Assembly (NCBI RefSeq): GCF_007858365.1
Contig: NZ_VFIO01000006.1
Coordinates: 62,001-126,000 of the forward strand
From: Pseudomonas saxonica
Lineage (GTDB): Bacteria > Pseudomonadota > Gammaproteobacteria > Pseudomonadales > Pseudomonadaceae
Length of the DNA stretch: 64,000 bases
Direction: 5' to 3'
This document shows, piece by piece, positions 36,904 to 46,500 of this stretch. The position numbers and the translations under genes are program-made. Within the stretch, counting starts at the first letter, position 1. Each line of letters opens with the position of its first letter. Below the pieces are notes generated by a model that saw only the letters and a program-made list of their open reading frames with translations, did not search any database and was not told the DNA's origin.

Positions 36904-39900
36904 ATGTCTGACCGCAGCGCTCGTCTCCAAGCACTTCAGCAAGCCCTCAAAGAGCGCATTCTGATTCTCGATGGCGGCATGGGTACTATGATCCAAAGCT
37001 ACCGTCTCGAGGAACACGACTATCGTGGCACACGCTTCGCTGACTGGCCGAGTGATATCAAGGGCAACAACGACCTGCTGGTCCTTACACGCCCGGACGT
37101 TATTGGCTCTATCGAGAAGGCCTATCTGGATGCTGGCGCCGACATTCTCGAAACCAACACCTTTAACGCCACTCAGGTTTCTCAAGCCGACTACGGCATG
37201 CAAGCCCTTGCCTACGAGCTAAACGTAGAAGGCGCACGTCTGGCACGCAAGGTGGCCGATGCCAAAACCCTTGAGACGCCAAACAAGCCTCGTTTTGTTG
37301 CGGGCGTTCTGGGGCCAACCAGCCGCACCTGCTCACTGTCTCCGGATGTCAACAACCCCGGTTACCGCAACGTCACCTTCGATGAACTGGTGGAGAACTA
37401 CACCGAGGCCACCAAAGGCCTGATCGAAGGCGGTGCCGACCTGATCCTGATCGAAACCATTTTCGACACCCTCAACGCCAAAGCCGCGATCTTCGCCGTT
37501 CAAGGTGTATTTGAAGAGTTGGGTATCGAGCTGCCGATCATGATTTCCGGCACGATTACCGATGCCTCCGGCCGCACCCTGTCCGGCCAGACTACCGAGG
37601 CGTTCTGGAACTCGGTCAGCCATGCCAAGCCGATTTCGGTGGGCCTGAACTGTGCACTGGGTGCCAGCGAGCTGCGCCCCTACCTGGAAGAACTGTCCAA
37701 CAAGGCCAACACCTACGTCTCGGCGCACCCCAACGCAGGCTTGCCCAACGAGTTCGGCGAGTACGACGAACTGCCGTCCGAAACCGCCAAGGTCATTGAA
37801 GAGTTCGCCCAAAGCGGCTTTTTGAACATTGTCGGCGGCTGCTGCGGCACAACGCCAGGGCATATCCAGGCCATCGCCAACGCCGTGGCCGGTTATGCAC
37901 CGCGCCAGATCCCGGACATTCCCAAGGCCTGCCGCCTTTCGGGCCTGGAGCCGTTCACCATTGATCGCAACTCGCTGTTCGTCAACGTAGGTGAGCGCAC
38001 CAACATCACCGGCTCTGCGCGATTTGCCCGCTTGATCCGTGAAGACAACTACACCGAAGCCCTGGAAGTGGCTCTGCAACAAGTTGAAGCCGGTGCGCAA
38101 ATCATCGACATCAACATGGACGAAGGCATGCTGGACTCGAAGAAGGCGATGGTCACCTTCCTCAATCTGATCGCCGGCGAGCCCGACATCTCCCGTGTGC
38201 CCATCATGATCGACTCCTCCAAATGGGAAGTGATCGAAGCCGGCCTCAAGTGCATTCAGGGCAAGGGCATCGTCAACTCGATCAGCATGAAAGAAGGCGT
38301 CGAGCAGTTCATCCATCACGCCAAACTGTGCAAGCGTTATGGCGCCGCCGTGGTCGTGATGGCCTTCGACGAAGCAGGACAAGCCGACACCGAAGCGCGC
38401 AAAAAGGAAATCTGCAAACGTTCGTACGACATTCTGGTCAATGAAGTGGGCTTCCCGCCGGAAGACATTATCTTCGACCCGAACATCTTCGCCGTGGCCA
38501 CCGGCATCGAAGAGCACAACAACTACGCTGTGGACTTTATCAACGCCTGCGCCTACATCCGCGACGAACTGCCCTATGCACTGACCTCCGGCGGCGTGTC
38601 CAACGTGTCGTTCTCGTTCCGTGGCAACAACCCGGTGCGCGAAGCCATTCACTCGGTGTTTCTGCTATACGCCATCCGCAACGGTCTGACGATGGGCATC
38701 GTCAACGCCGGACAATTGGAAATCTACGACCAGATCCCGACTGAACTACGCGATGCTGTCGAAGATGTGGTGCTCAACCGCACCCCCGATGCCACTGATA
38801 ACTTGCTGGCGATCGCCGACAAGTACAAAGGCGACGGTAGCGTCAAAGAAGCCGAGACCGAAGAGTGGCGCAGCTGGGACGTCAACCAGCGTCTGGAGCA
38901 TGCGCTGGTCAAGGGCATCACCACCCATATTGTGGAAGACACCGAAGAGTCACGCCTGTCCTTCAAGCGCCCGATCGAAGTGATCGAAGGCCCGCTGATG
39001 TCAGGCATGAACATTGTGGGCGACCTGTTTGGCGCCGGTAAAATGTTCCTGCCGCAAGTGGTTAAATCCGCCCGCGTGATGAAACAGGCGGTCGCGCACC
39101 TGATTCCGTTTATCGAACTGGAAAAAGGCGACAAGCCCGAGGCCAAAGGCAAGATTCTGATGGCCACGGTCAAAGGCGATGTGCATGACATCGGCAAGAA
39201 CATTGTTGGCGTGGTGCTGGGCTGTAATGGCTACGACATCGTTGACCTGGGCGTTATGGTGCCGGCCGAGAAAATCCTGCAAGTGGCCAAGGAACAGAAG
39301 TGCGACATCATTGGCTTGTCCGGCCTGATCACCCCGTCACTGGATGAAATGGTTCACGTAGCCCGCGAAATGCAGCGTCAGGGCTTCCACCTGCCACTGA
39401 TGATCGGTGGCGCGACCACTTCCAAGGCCCACACGGCAGTCAAGATTGAACCCAAGTATCAGAACGACGCCGTGATTTACGTCACCGACGCCTCCCGCGC
39501 TGTGGGCGTGGCAACACAGTTGCTGTCCAAAGAGCTCAAACCGGCATTCGTCGAGAAGACCCGCGAAGAGTACGTTGAAGTACGCGAACGTACGGCCAAC
39601 CGCAGCGCCCGAACCGAACGCCTGAGCTATGCGGCATCTATCGCCAAAAAGCCGCAGTTCGACTGGGCCAACTACCAGCCGGTCAAGCCCACCTTCACTG
39701 GCGCCAAGGTGCTGGATAACATCGATCTCAAGGTGCTGGCCGAATACATCGACTGGACTCCGTTCTTTATCTCGTGGGATCTGGCAGGCAAATTCCCGCG
39801 CATCCTCACCGATGAAGTGGTCGGCGAAGCCGCAACTGCGCTGTATGCGGATGCACAGGAAATGCTGAAAAAACTGATCGACGAGAAGCTGATCAGCGCC

Positions 39901-40614
39901 CGCGCGGTCTTCGGCTTCTGGCCGGCCAATCAGATCAACGACGACGACCTGGAACTGTACGACGACAACGGCCAGCCGTTAGCCAAACTGCATCACCTGC
40001 GCCAGCAAATCATCAAGACCGATGGCAAGCCGAATTTCTCGCTGGCCGACTTTGTCGCGCCAAAAGACAGCGGCATCACTGACTACGTGGGTGGTTTTAT
40101 TACCACGGCCGGGATCGGCGCCGAAGAAGTGGCCAAGGCTTATCAGGACGCAGGCGACGACTACAACTCGATTATGGTCAAAGCGCTGGCAGACCGACTG
40201 GCTGAGGCCTGTGCAGAGTGGCTGCACCAGCAAGTTCGTACCCACTACTGGGGTTACGCCAAGGACGAACAACTGGCCAACGAAGAGCTGATCAAAGAGC
40301 AATACAGCGGCATCCGCCCTGCTCCCGGCTACCCGGCCTGCCCTGATCACACCGAGAAAGCCACTCTGTTCAAGTTGCTCGACCCTGAAGCCGAAGAAAT
40401 GCGTGCAGGCCAAAGTGGCGTGTTCCTGACTGAGCACTACGCCATGTTCCCGGCCGCAGCGGTCAGCGGCTGGTACTTCGCACACCCGCAAGCGCAATAT
40501 TTTGCGGTGGGCAAAGTCGACAAGGATCAAATCGAAAGCTACACAGCACGTAAAGATCAGGACCTGTCTGTCACCGAGCGTTGGCTCGCCCCGAACCTGG
40601 GGTATGACAACTAA
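36904..40614 (+). CDS. metH: Cobalamin-dependent methionine synthase
   Basis: A 1236-residue four-module enzyme transferring methyl from methyltetrahydrofolate to homocysteine through cobalamin. Modules in order: homocysteine-binding barrel with zinc cysteines (GLNCALGA and [11 protein letters not shown]), folate-binding barrel ([13 protein letters not shown]), B12-binding module with the [11 protein letters not shown] loop whose histidine ligates cobalt, and the SAM-dependent reactivation domain ([12 protein letters not shown]). Full length. Its cofactor links it to the B12 genes 4 kb upstream. AGGTAG precedes the ATG. Confidence 0.97.
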   Translation: MSDRSARLQALQQALKERILILDGGMGTMIQSYRLEEHDYRGTRFADWPSDIKGNNDLLVLTRPDVIGSIEKAYLDAGADILETNTFNATQVSQADYGMQALAYELNVEGARLARKVADAKTLETPNKPRFVAGVLGPTSRTCSLSPDVNNPGYRNVTFDELVENYTEATKGLIEGGADLILIETIFDTLNAKAAIFAVQGVFEELGIELPIMISGTITDASGRTLSGQTTEAFWNSVSHAKPISVGLNCALGASELRPYLEELSNKANTYVSAHPNAGLPNEFGEYDELPSETAKVIEEFAQSGFLNIVGGCCGTTPGHIQAIANAVAGYAPRQIPDIPKACRLSGLEPFTIDRNSLFVNVGERTNITGSARFARLIREDNYTEALEVALQQVEAGAQIIDINMDEGMLDSKKAMVTFLNLIAGEPDISRVPIMIDSSKWEVIEAGLKCIQGKGIVNSISMKEGVEQFIHHAKLCKRYGAAVVVMAFDEAGQADTEARKKEICKRSYDILVNEVGFPPEDIIFDPNIFAVATGIEEHNNYAVDFINACAYIRDELPYALTSGGVSNVSFSFRGNNPVREAIHSVFLLYAIRNGLTMGIVNAGQLEIYDQIPTELRDAVEDVVLNRTPDATDNLLAIADKYKGDGSVKEAETEEWRSWDVNQRLEHALVKGITTHIVEDTEESRLSFKRPIEVIEGPLMSGMNIVGDLFGAGKMFLPQVVKSARVMKQAVAHLIPFIELEKGDKPEAKGKILMATVKGDVHDIGKNIVGVVLGCNGYDIVDLGVMVPAEKILQVAKEQKCDIIGLSGLITPSLDEMVHVAREMQRQGFHLPLMIGGATTSKAHTAVKIEPKYQNDAVIYVTDASRAVGVATQLLSKELKPAFVEKTREEYVEVRERTANRSARTERLSYAASIAKKPQFDWANYQPVKPTFTGAKVLDNIDLKVLAEYIDWTPFFISWDLAGKFPRILTDEVVGEAATALYADAQEMLKKLIDEKLISARAVFGFWPANQINDDDLELYDDNGQPLAKLHHLRQQIIKTDGKPNFSLADFVAPKDSGITDYVGGFITTAGIGAEEVAKAYQDAGDDYNSIMVKALADRLAEACAEWLHQQVRTHYWGYAKDEQLANEELIKEQYSGIRPAPGYPACPDHTEKATLFKLLDPEAEEMRAGQSGVFLTEHYAMFPAAAVSGWYFAHPQAQYFAVGKVDKDQIESYTARKDQDLSVTERWLAPNLGYDN

Positions 40615-40636
40615 GCCCCCGCCACGTAACGCATGA

Positions 40637-40698
40637 GCGCTGCCGCAGACTCTGTCAAAACAGAGTCGCTACGCCCCCATCGCAGCCTGCGGCAGCGA
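40637..40698. repeat. REP-type palindromic element after metH
   Basis: Outer arms GCGCTGCCGCAG and CTGCGGCAGCGAC enclose a perfect inner repeat ACTCTGT-CAAA-ACAGAGT (40649-40666). The core resembles intergenic REP elements common in fluorescent Pseudomonas. It may also end metH transcription. Confidence 0.7.
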
Positions 40699-40758
40699 CT
40701 ACAGCAATAAGTGCCCTGAACTACACTCATGCCACTGCCATCTGCGCGAGTGAGTGAC

Positions 40759-40977
40759 ATGAGCGACCCGGCTGACAACAAACCTCCTACCTTCTGGCAA
40801 GTCCTGCACAGCGTGATGGCTGCCGCTTTTGGCGTGCAAAGCTCAAAAAACAGGACACGCGATTTCACCCACGGCAAACCCGCCCAGTTCCTGCTGCTGG
40901 GTTTGCTGTTTACCGGGGTATTTGCCCTGACGTTGTTCGCAATCGTCAAGCTGGTGCTGTATTTCGCGGGGGTCTGA
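40759..40977 (+). CDS. DUF2970 family small membrane protein
   Basis: A 72-residue protein: charged N-terminus (MSDPADNKPPTFWQVL), AAFGVQSSKNRTRDFTHGKP, then one membrane helix (FLLLGLLFTGVFALTLFAIV). This matches DUF2970, a small family of unknown function in proteobacteria. I chose ATG 40759; the frame is open ten codons further up without support. The stop touches the stop of the small convergent gene on the other strand. Confidence 0.82.
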   Translation: MSDPADNKPPTFWQVLHSVMAAAFGVQSSKNRTRDFTHGKPAQFLLLGLLFTGVFALTLFAIVKLVLYFAGV

Positions 40978-41091
40978 CTATTGATGACTCACCCAGTACA
41001 CGGCTGTCGCCACGACCAGAATTATCAAAAAAAGTATGGCCCACGCATCGACTTTGCTGTCGCTTTTACGCACTTTGACTGGAGTACTCAT
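40978..41091 (-). CDS. Tiny single-span membrane protein (37 aa)
   Basis: The reverse strand encodes a 37-residue protein: charged, lysine-rich N-terminus (MSTPVKVRKSDSKVD) and a single hydrophobic helix (AWAILFLIILVVATAVYWV) ending in SHQ. AAGGCG stands upstream of the ATG. Composition and layout (positive-inside N-terminus and one helix) look like a genuine small membrane protein. No function known. Confidence 0.6.
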   Translation of the reverse strand: MSTPVKVRKSDSKVDAWAILFLIILVVATAVYWVSHQ

Positions 41092-41331
41092 CGCATCGCC
41101 TTTTTTCGGTTTTATGGGTGAATGCTTCAAGACTCCACTGAGTTAAGCCCAGCAATGCCCTTCTCACAAGTAAGGGATTTAGAATCAGTCGCTTATAGTC
41201 GTTTTCGTTCTGTCCATATGCTTAAACATCACTTTTGCGCATAACTACAAACTGGTATCGTGCCCAGCTCCGTGGGGAGTGCGCGGCCGTGCGCGCAGAT
41301 AAGCTGTTAGCAGCCTGAGAACAGGACCTAT

Positions 41332-42990
41332 ATGTACGTATATGACGAGTACGATCAGCGGATCATCGAGGACCGCGTCAAGCAGTTCCGAGATCAAACC
41401 CGACGCTATCTGGCCGGTGAGCTGAGCGAAGAAGAATTCCGCCCTCTGCGCTTGCAGAATGGCTTGTATGTTCAACGTTTCGCTCCGATGCTGCGGGTCG
41501 CTGTGCCCTATGGCCAATTGACTTCGCGCCAGGCGCGGATGATGGCAAAGATTGCTCGCGATTATGACAAGGGCTATGCCCACATCAGTACCCGCCAGAA
41601 CGTACAGTTCAACTGGCCAGCGCTGGAAGACATTCCGGACATTCTGGAAGAGCTCGCTACCGTGCAAATGCACGCTATCCAGACCAGCGGCAACTGCCTG
41701 CGTAACGTCACCACCGACCAGTTTGCAGGCGTTGCCGCCGATGAACTGATCGATTCGCGTCCGTGGTGTGAAATCGTACGTCAGTGGACGACCTTCCATC
41801 CTGAATTCGCGTACTTGCCGCGCAAGTTCAAAATTGCGATCAACGGCTCCGCGTCTGACCGTGCCGCGATTGAAGTTCACGATATCGGCCTTGAGCCCGT
41901 ATTCAATGATGCCGGCGAACTGGGCTTCCGAGTACTGGTCGGCGGCGGTCTGGGCCGCACCCCGGTGATCGGGGCCTTTATCAACGAATTCCTGCCGTGG
42001 CCTGACCTGTTGAGCTACCTCGAAGCCATCTTGCGGGTCTACAACCGCTATGGTCGTCGTGACAACAAGTACAAGGCGCGGATCAAAATTCTGGTTAAAG
42101 CGCTCACACCAGAAGTGTTCGCCGAGCGCGTTGAAGCCGAAATGGTTCACCTGCGTGGTGGTTCAAACACCCTGACCGAAGCCGAAGTCCAACGCATTGC
42201 CAAGCACTTCGTCGACCCGGAATACAAAACCCTGCCCGACTTCGGCGCTGAACTGGCTGAACTCGATCAGCAGCATCCAGGCTTTGCCCGTTGGCGCGTG
42301 CGCAACACCTTGGCTCACAAAAAGCCGGGCTATGTCGCCGTAACCTTGTCGCTTAAACCTACAGGCGTTGCGCCGGGTGATGTGACTGACAAGCAGTGGG
42401 ACGGTATTGCCGACATGGCGGATCGCTACAGCTTCGGCCAATTGCGCACCTCCCACGAGCAAAACATCATCCTTGCCGATGTTGAAGAGAACCAGTTGTT
42501 CGCCATGTGGGGTGAGTTGCGCGAGCTAGGTTTCGCTACGCCTAACATTGGCCTGCTGACCGACATGATTTGCTGCCCCGGCGGCGATTTCTGCTCGCTG
42601 GCCAACGCCAAATCCATCCCGATTGCCGAATCGATCCAGCGTCGTTTTGAAAACCTCGACTACCTGTTCGACATTGGTGAACTGGACCTTAACATTTCCG
42701 GTTGCATGAACGCCTGTGGTCACCACCACGTCGGTCATATCGGCATTCTGGGTGTCGACAAAAAAGGCGCCGAGTTCTATCAGGTCTCATTAGGCGGTAG
42801 CGCCAGCCGCGATGCCAGCTTGGGTAAAATCCTCGGCCCATCGTTTGCTCAGGACGCCATGCCGGATGTCATCGAAAAGCTGATCGACGTGTACGTTGAA
42901 CAACGCACTGAAGACGAGCGTTTCATCGACACTTATCAGCGTATCGGCATTGACCCTTTCAAGGAGCGCGTCTATGCAGCGAATAATTAA
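41332..42990 (+). CDS. cysI: Assimilatory sulfite (nitrite/sulfite) reductase hemoprotein
   Basis: A 552-residue siroheme/4Fe-4S enzyme reducing sulfite to sulfide. Two ferredoxin-like and two siroheme-binding halves are visible: YAHISTRQNVQFNW, IQTSGNCLRNVT, then the cluster cysteines in CCPGGDFCSLA and SGCMNACGHHHVGHIG. Pseudomonas use this type instead of the E. coli CysJI flavoprotein complex, probably with ferredoxin-type electron donors. It overlaps the DUF934 gene by 17 bases. Confidence 0.94.
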   Translation: MYVYDEYDQRIIEDRVKQFRDQTRRYLAGELSEEEFRPLRLQNGLYVQRFAPMLRVAVPYGQLTSRQARMMAKIARDYDKGYAHISTRQNVQFNWPALEDIPDILEELATVQMHAIQTSGNCLRNVTTDQFAGVAADELIDSRPWCEIVRQWTTFHPEFAYLPRKFKIAINGSASDRAAIEVHDIGLEPVFNDAGELGFRVLVGGGLGRTPVIGAFINEFLPWPDLLSYLEAILRVYNRYGRRDNKYKARIKILVKALTPEVFAERVEAEMVHLRGGSNTLTEAEVQRIAKHFVDPEYKTLPDFGAELAELDQQHPGFARWRVRNTLAHKKPGYVAVTLSLKPTGVAPGDVTDKQWDGIADMADRYSFGQLRTSHEQNIILADVEENQLFAMWGELRELGFATPNIGLLTDMICCPGGDFCSLANAKSIPIAESIQRRFENLDYLFDIGELDLNISGCMNACGHHHVGHIGILGVDKKGAEFYQVSLGGSASRDASLGKILGPSFAQDAMPDVIEKLIDVYVEQRTEDERFIDTYQRIGIDPFKERVYAANN

Positions 42991-43468
42991 GAACAACGAA
43001 GTCATTGATGAAACCTGGCACTTGGTGCCAAAGGACACCAGCTTTGACGAAATATCCAACTGCGACGATCTGATCGTCCCGCTGGCGATGTGGCGTGAAC
43101 ACGGCCACGCCCTCAAGGCTCGCGATGGCGGCTTGGGTGTGTGGTTGGACAGCGATGAAGAAGCCGAAGAAATTGGCGAAGACGTGGCGAACTTCCAGGT
43201 GATTGCCTTGAACTTCCCGGCCTTCACTGATGGACGCAGCTACTCCAACGCCCGTCTTCTGCGTGACCGTTACGGCTTCAAAGGCGAACTACGCGCCATT
43301 GGCGACGTACTGCGCGACCAATTGTTCTACCTGCACCGCTGCGGCTTTGACGCCTTTGCCATTCGTGCCGACAAAGACCCGTATGAAGCACTGGCAGGCC
43401 TGAAGGATTTTTCGGTGACCTACCAGTCCTCTACCGACGAGCCGATGCCACTGTTCCGCCGTCGTTGA
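42974..43468 (+). CDS. DUF934 family protein, sulfite-reduction partner
   Basis: A 164-residue protein of the DUF934 family, almost always encoded after this type of CysI. Conserved parts: MQRIIKNNEVID at the start, NFPAFTDGRSYSNARLLRDRYGF and LHRCGFDAFAIR. The ATG 42974 sits inside the 3' end of cysI, so translation is coupled. Function is not established; genetic context argues for a role in sulfite reduction, perhaps assembly or electron transfer. A strong terminator follows. Confidence 0.92.
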   Translation: MQRIIKNNEVIDETWHLVPKDTSFDEISNCDDLIVPLAMWREHGHALKARDGGLGVWLDSDEEAEEIGEDVANFQVIALNFPAFTDGRSYSNARLLRDRYGFKGELRAIGDVLRDQLFYLHRCGFDAFAIRADKDPYEALAGLKDFSVTYQSSTDEPMPLFRRR

Positions 43469-43475
43469 GACCTTG

Positions 43476-43508
43476 AAAGGTTCTGGGTCGGAAGATCCAG
43501 AACCTTTT
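43476..43508. terminator. Intrinsic terminator between the DUF934 and NEL ligase genes
   Basis: AAAGGTTCTGG pairs perfectly with CCAGAACCTTT over a ten-base loop and ends in TTTT. It lies in the gap of two convergent genes and can serve both. Confidence 0.85.
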
Positions 43509-43510
43509 AC

Positions 43511-46500
43511 TTAATTCCCTGCCTGAGCCTCAGCCTCATTTACGGCCCCTGCCAATGGATGCGCCTGCAGTTCTGAGGTGGTCAACCTGGTAATCAGCGC
43601 CTGCCTGGCTTGATTACGCTCTTCTCTGATCGCATTCAAACTCTCAAGATAGGCGCCGTTAGATTGGCCCTGCCGCTGCGAAAACAAAACATCCAGACGC
43701 TGTGCAAAAGGTTCGTCAGACAGACTGAACGCCTCTGGGTATTTTTTCTCTAAGAATTCGTACCAAAAGTCTCGTGTTTCGATTGAAGCTTTCAATGCCG
43801 AAGGTGTTTCCTGACGCGCGACAGACGCACGGGCGGTTTCAACCTCGGCCTGCGTCACTTGGGCAATTTGTGCAAAACGCATGCTGGTTGGCCGCGCGGG
43901 CAAGTCCAGACGATTGGCCAACTGGATGTGGTAATACATTTGTATCTCCAGCGGGTCGTGTCGGGCCAACCTGCTGCGCAATCCTGCTGCACTGAGTAAC
44001 GGCGCCAACCTCAGGGCCTCGGGTGTGCCCAATCGATAGGCAACACCTTGTTGTTCTTCAGCACTCATTTCACGCAAGGGAGTGGGCGCAAAGTCAGGGC
44101 TTGCGGCGTCAACAAGTGCTTGCAGTTGTTCAACGTACTCCTGTTGCTCGGCGAGGATGACTGCATGACGAGCATTGATCACCTCTGTGACATGCTTGTC
44201 GAGCAACTCCAGGCGAAAGAGCCCACGTGCCAATTTCAAGAGTTCTTCTTCTGTACCGGACTGACGCAAAGCAGTACTTACGTGACGCTGCAACTCCAGA
44301 CTGGCGAACGTCATTGCGCTCCCATCACGGCAGGTTCGCGGGTTAGCCGCAATGTCGAATGACCGGCGCCGCAACTCGCTGTTTTCATGCATGGCTGTGA
44401 GCATTGTCCAGACACGCTCGGTGAGATCATCCTGAGTTCGCAAAAACTGCTCAGATTCACTCATATCCTCCAGCACCCGAAAAAACGATCTTGATTGCCT
44501 CAAGCTCGATAAATCATTCCAAATTCGCGTTTGATCAAGTGTCGGCTGGCGAGCCCAGTGCAGTATGCCTCTGGCCGACCTCGCATGCGCATGAAGCACT
44601 TCAACACCTAAATTGATGCCCTGTTCACGCCGATAAATATCAAGACGGCGAATCGAATCGGCATTCAATGGGTTGTCATGCAGGTTAGTCACACGATTGA
44701 TTACAGCTCTTTGAGGCGTCAATACTTCGCTGGGTATATGAATAATTGCGTTGTCTCGTAAATCCAGAACCTGTAAACGCGTGAGATTTTCCACACCTTC
44801 AGGCCATTCACTGATCTGGGTATGCCGCAGTCGCAAGGCCTCCAGATCCGGTAGTTGGCCCACTGAAATTCGTCGCCCCAGTGGATTGCCCGTCAGGTTC
44901 AGCGATTTAAGTTTGTTCAGCCCTGACAACATCGTGACGGCATCAGAACTCAATGCTACCTGATTACCTTGAAGATTCAGTTCTGTGAGGTGCGCCAGCG
45001 TGGCCAGTGATAAGGGTAACTCGCGCAGGTGATTATTTTCGAGCGACAGCACGCGCAAGTTGGGAAAGCGTTGCAGAAAATGAAATGGCAGGTTGCCGCT
45101 GGGAGAGTCGGCCAATCGCAGGGCACTTATATGGCTGAAATCGGCTGACAACACCGGCAAGCTATCGACAGGCCAACTATTGAGATCGAGTACATGCCCG
45201 ACATGATCGCCAAAATTGATCGTGGGCGTTTGCCGTCTCCAGGCCAGTATCAATCGCTGGCCAATTGCACGTTTTTCAGCAGCGGACATGAGCACCCTGG
45301 GGCCTGTGTGTGGCTGACTCCAAACAGGGCCTGAGGCCCACTGTTCGAGGTCGATGCGCAAGGTCTGTAATTGAGTCTTGAGCGCCGCGAGGGCCCGGGT
45401 TGCCAGAGCCGGACTGAGCCGCAAGTGGTATAAAAACTGCCCTGCTTGAACCTCAGTCATCAAGGGATAAAGCTCCAGCACAAGGTTCTTGAGTAACCGT
45501 GATTTGTTTTCATCCACAAGATGCCCCGAGCGGCCACCCAAGGTGTAGCCTATACGACCATCCGCCAGGCGCATGGGGGGTTTTAACCAGGGCTTTATCG
45601 TCTGCAAGCCTAGCTTTTGGGCGCTATTGATGCGCTCATGAGCGGCCAGTGTGGCCACTTTATGGGCAAATGCCTGCCCGGCATTAGCCTCCGGCATGCC
45701 CATGGCCGCCCGCGCCGATGGCGAAAGCGCTCTTACGACGCACTTCAAGAGTTGAGGGCTGCTGTACGTGTCTTCAGAGACCGTGCTGAAAAACTCATAA
45801 TTGTCAGCGTTTTTGATAAGTTCCACTCGGTTTGGGGCTGACGCATGACCCAACCGGTCCAACTCCTGACCCGTGGTCTTGTCGCGAATCACAAGCCTCA
45901 AATTCTCTGGCCAGCCCGGCAAACGTTGCATGGTGTGCCAAGCCAGCTTTTGAGTATCAACATTGCTCAAACCTTCAAAATAAAGCCCTTCCAGCGCGCG
46001 ATTCAGACGCAAGAATTGAACATAACTGCGCGCCTCTTCCAGAACATGCAACGGCAGGCGGTTGGTTTGTTCAAGAACGGACACTTCGCCAGGTGCAAGA
46101 TGACTCATCAACTCAGTCATCACAGAAACCGGCAACCCGGAAAAGTGATCAGTGATTGCATTCACATACGGCGTGACAGGTTCGCTGGCGTGGTACAACC
46201 GGGTCACCAACCTTTGTTTTACCGTTTCAGCATGATCGCCCAATGTGCGTGCCAACAACTGAACCTGCTCGTCGACACCGACCACATCCTCGCCTGATAA
46301 TTGGGCACGTTGTTCTGAAGAAAGACACTCCAGTGTTGTCTTGAGCAAGTCCCCGTTATTGATCTGTGCATCGGTTATCTGCATCCGTGGGTGCATGGCT
46401 GCAAGTTCACTGCCGTATTCTTTGACAGTCCCGCCTTTTACATCCACTACACGCAGCACCTGACCGGAAGGCCACCCTGCAAGCTCGGTCAGAAGTTCCA

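Noticed and set aside
37333..38652. 439-codon frame opposite metH
   Set aside because: It mirrors the strongly biased codons of metH; its protein is rich in Val, Gly, His and Asp with no recognisable domain.
41245..42150. 301-codon frame opposite cysI
   Set aside because: Antisense shadow of a well-defined sulfite reductase gene; no start signal or domain.
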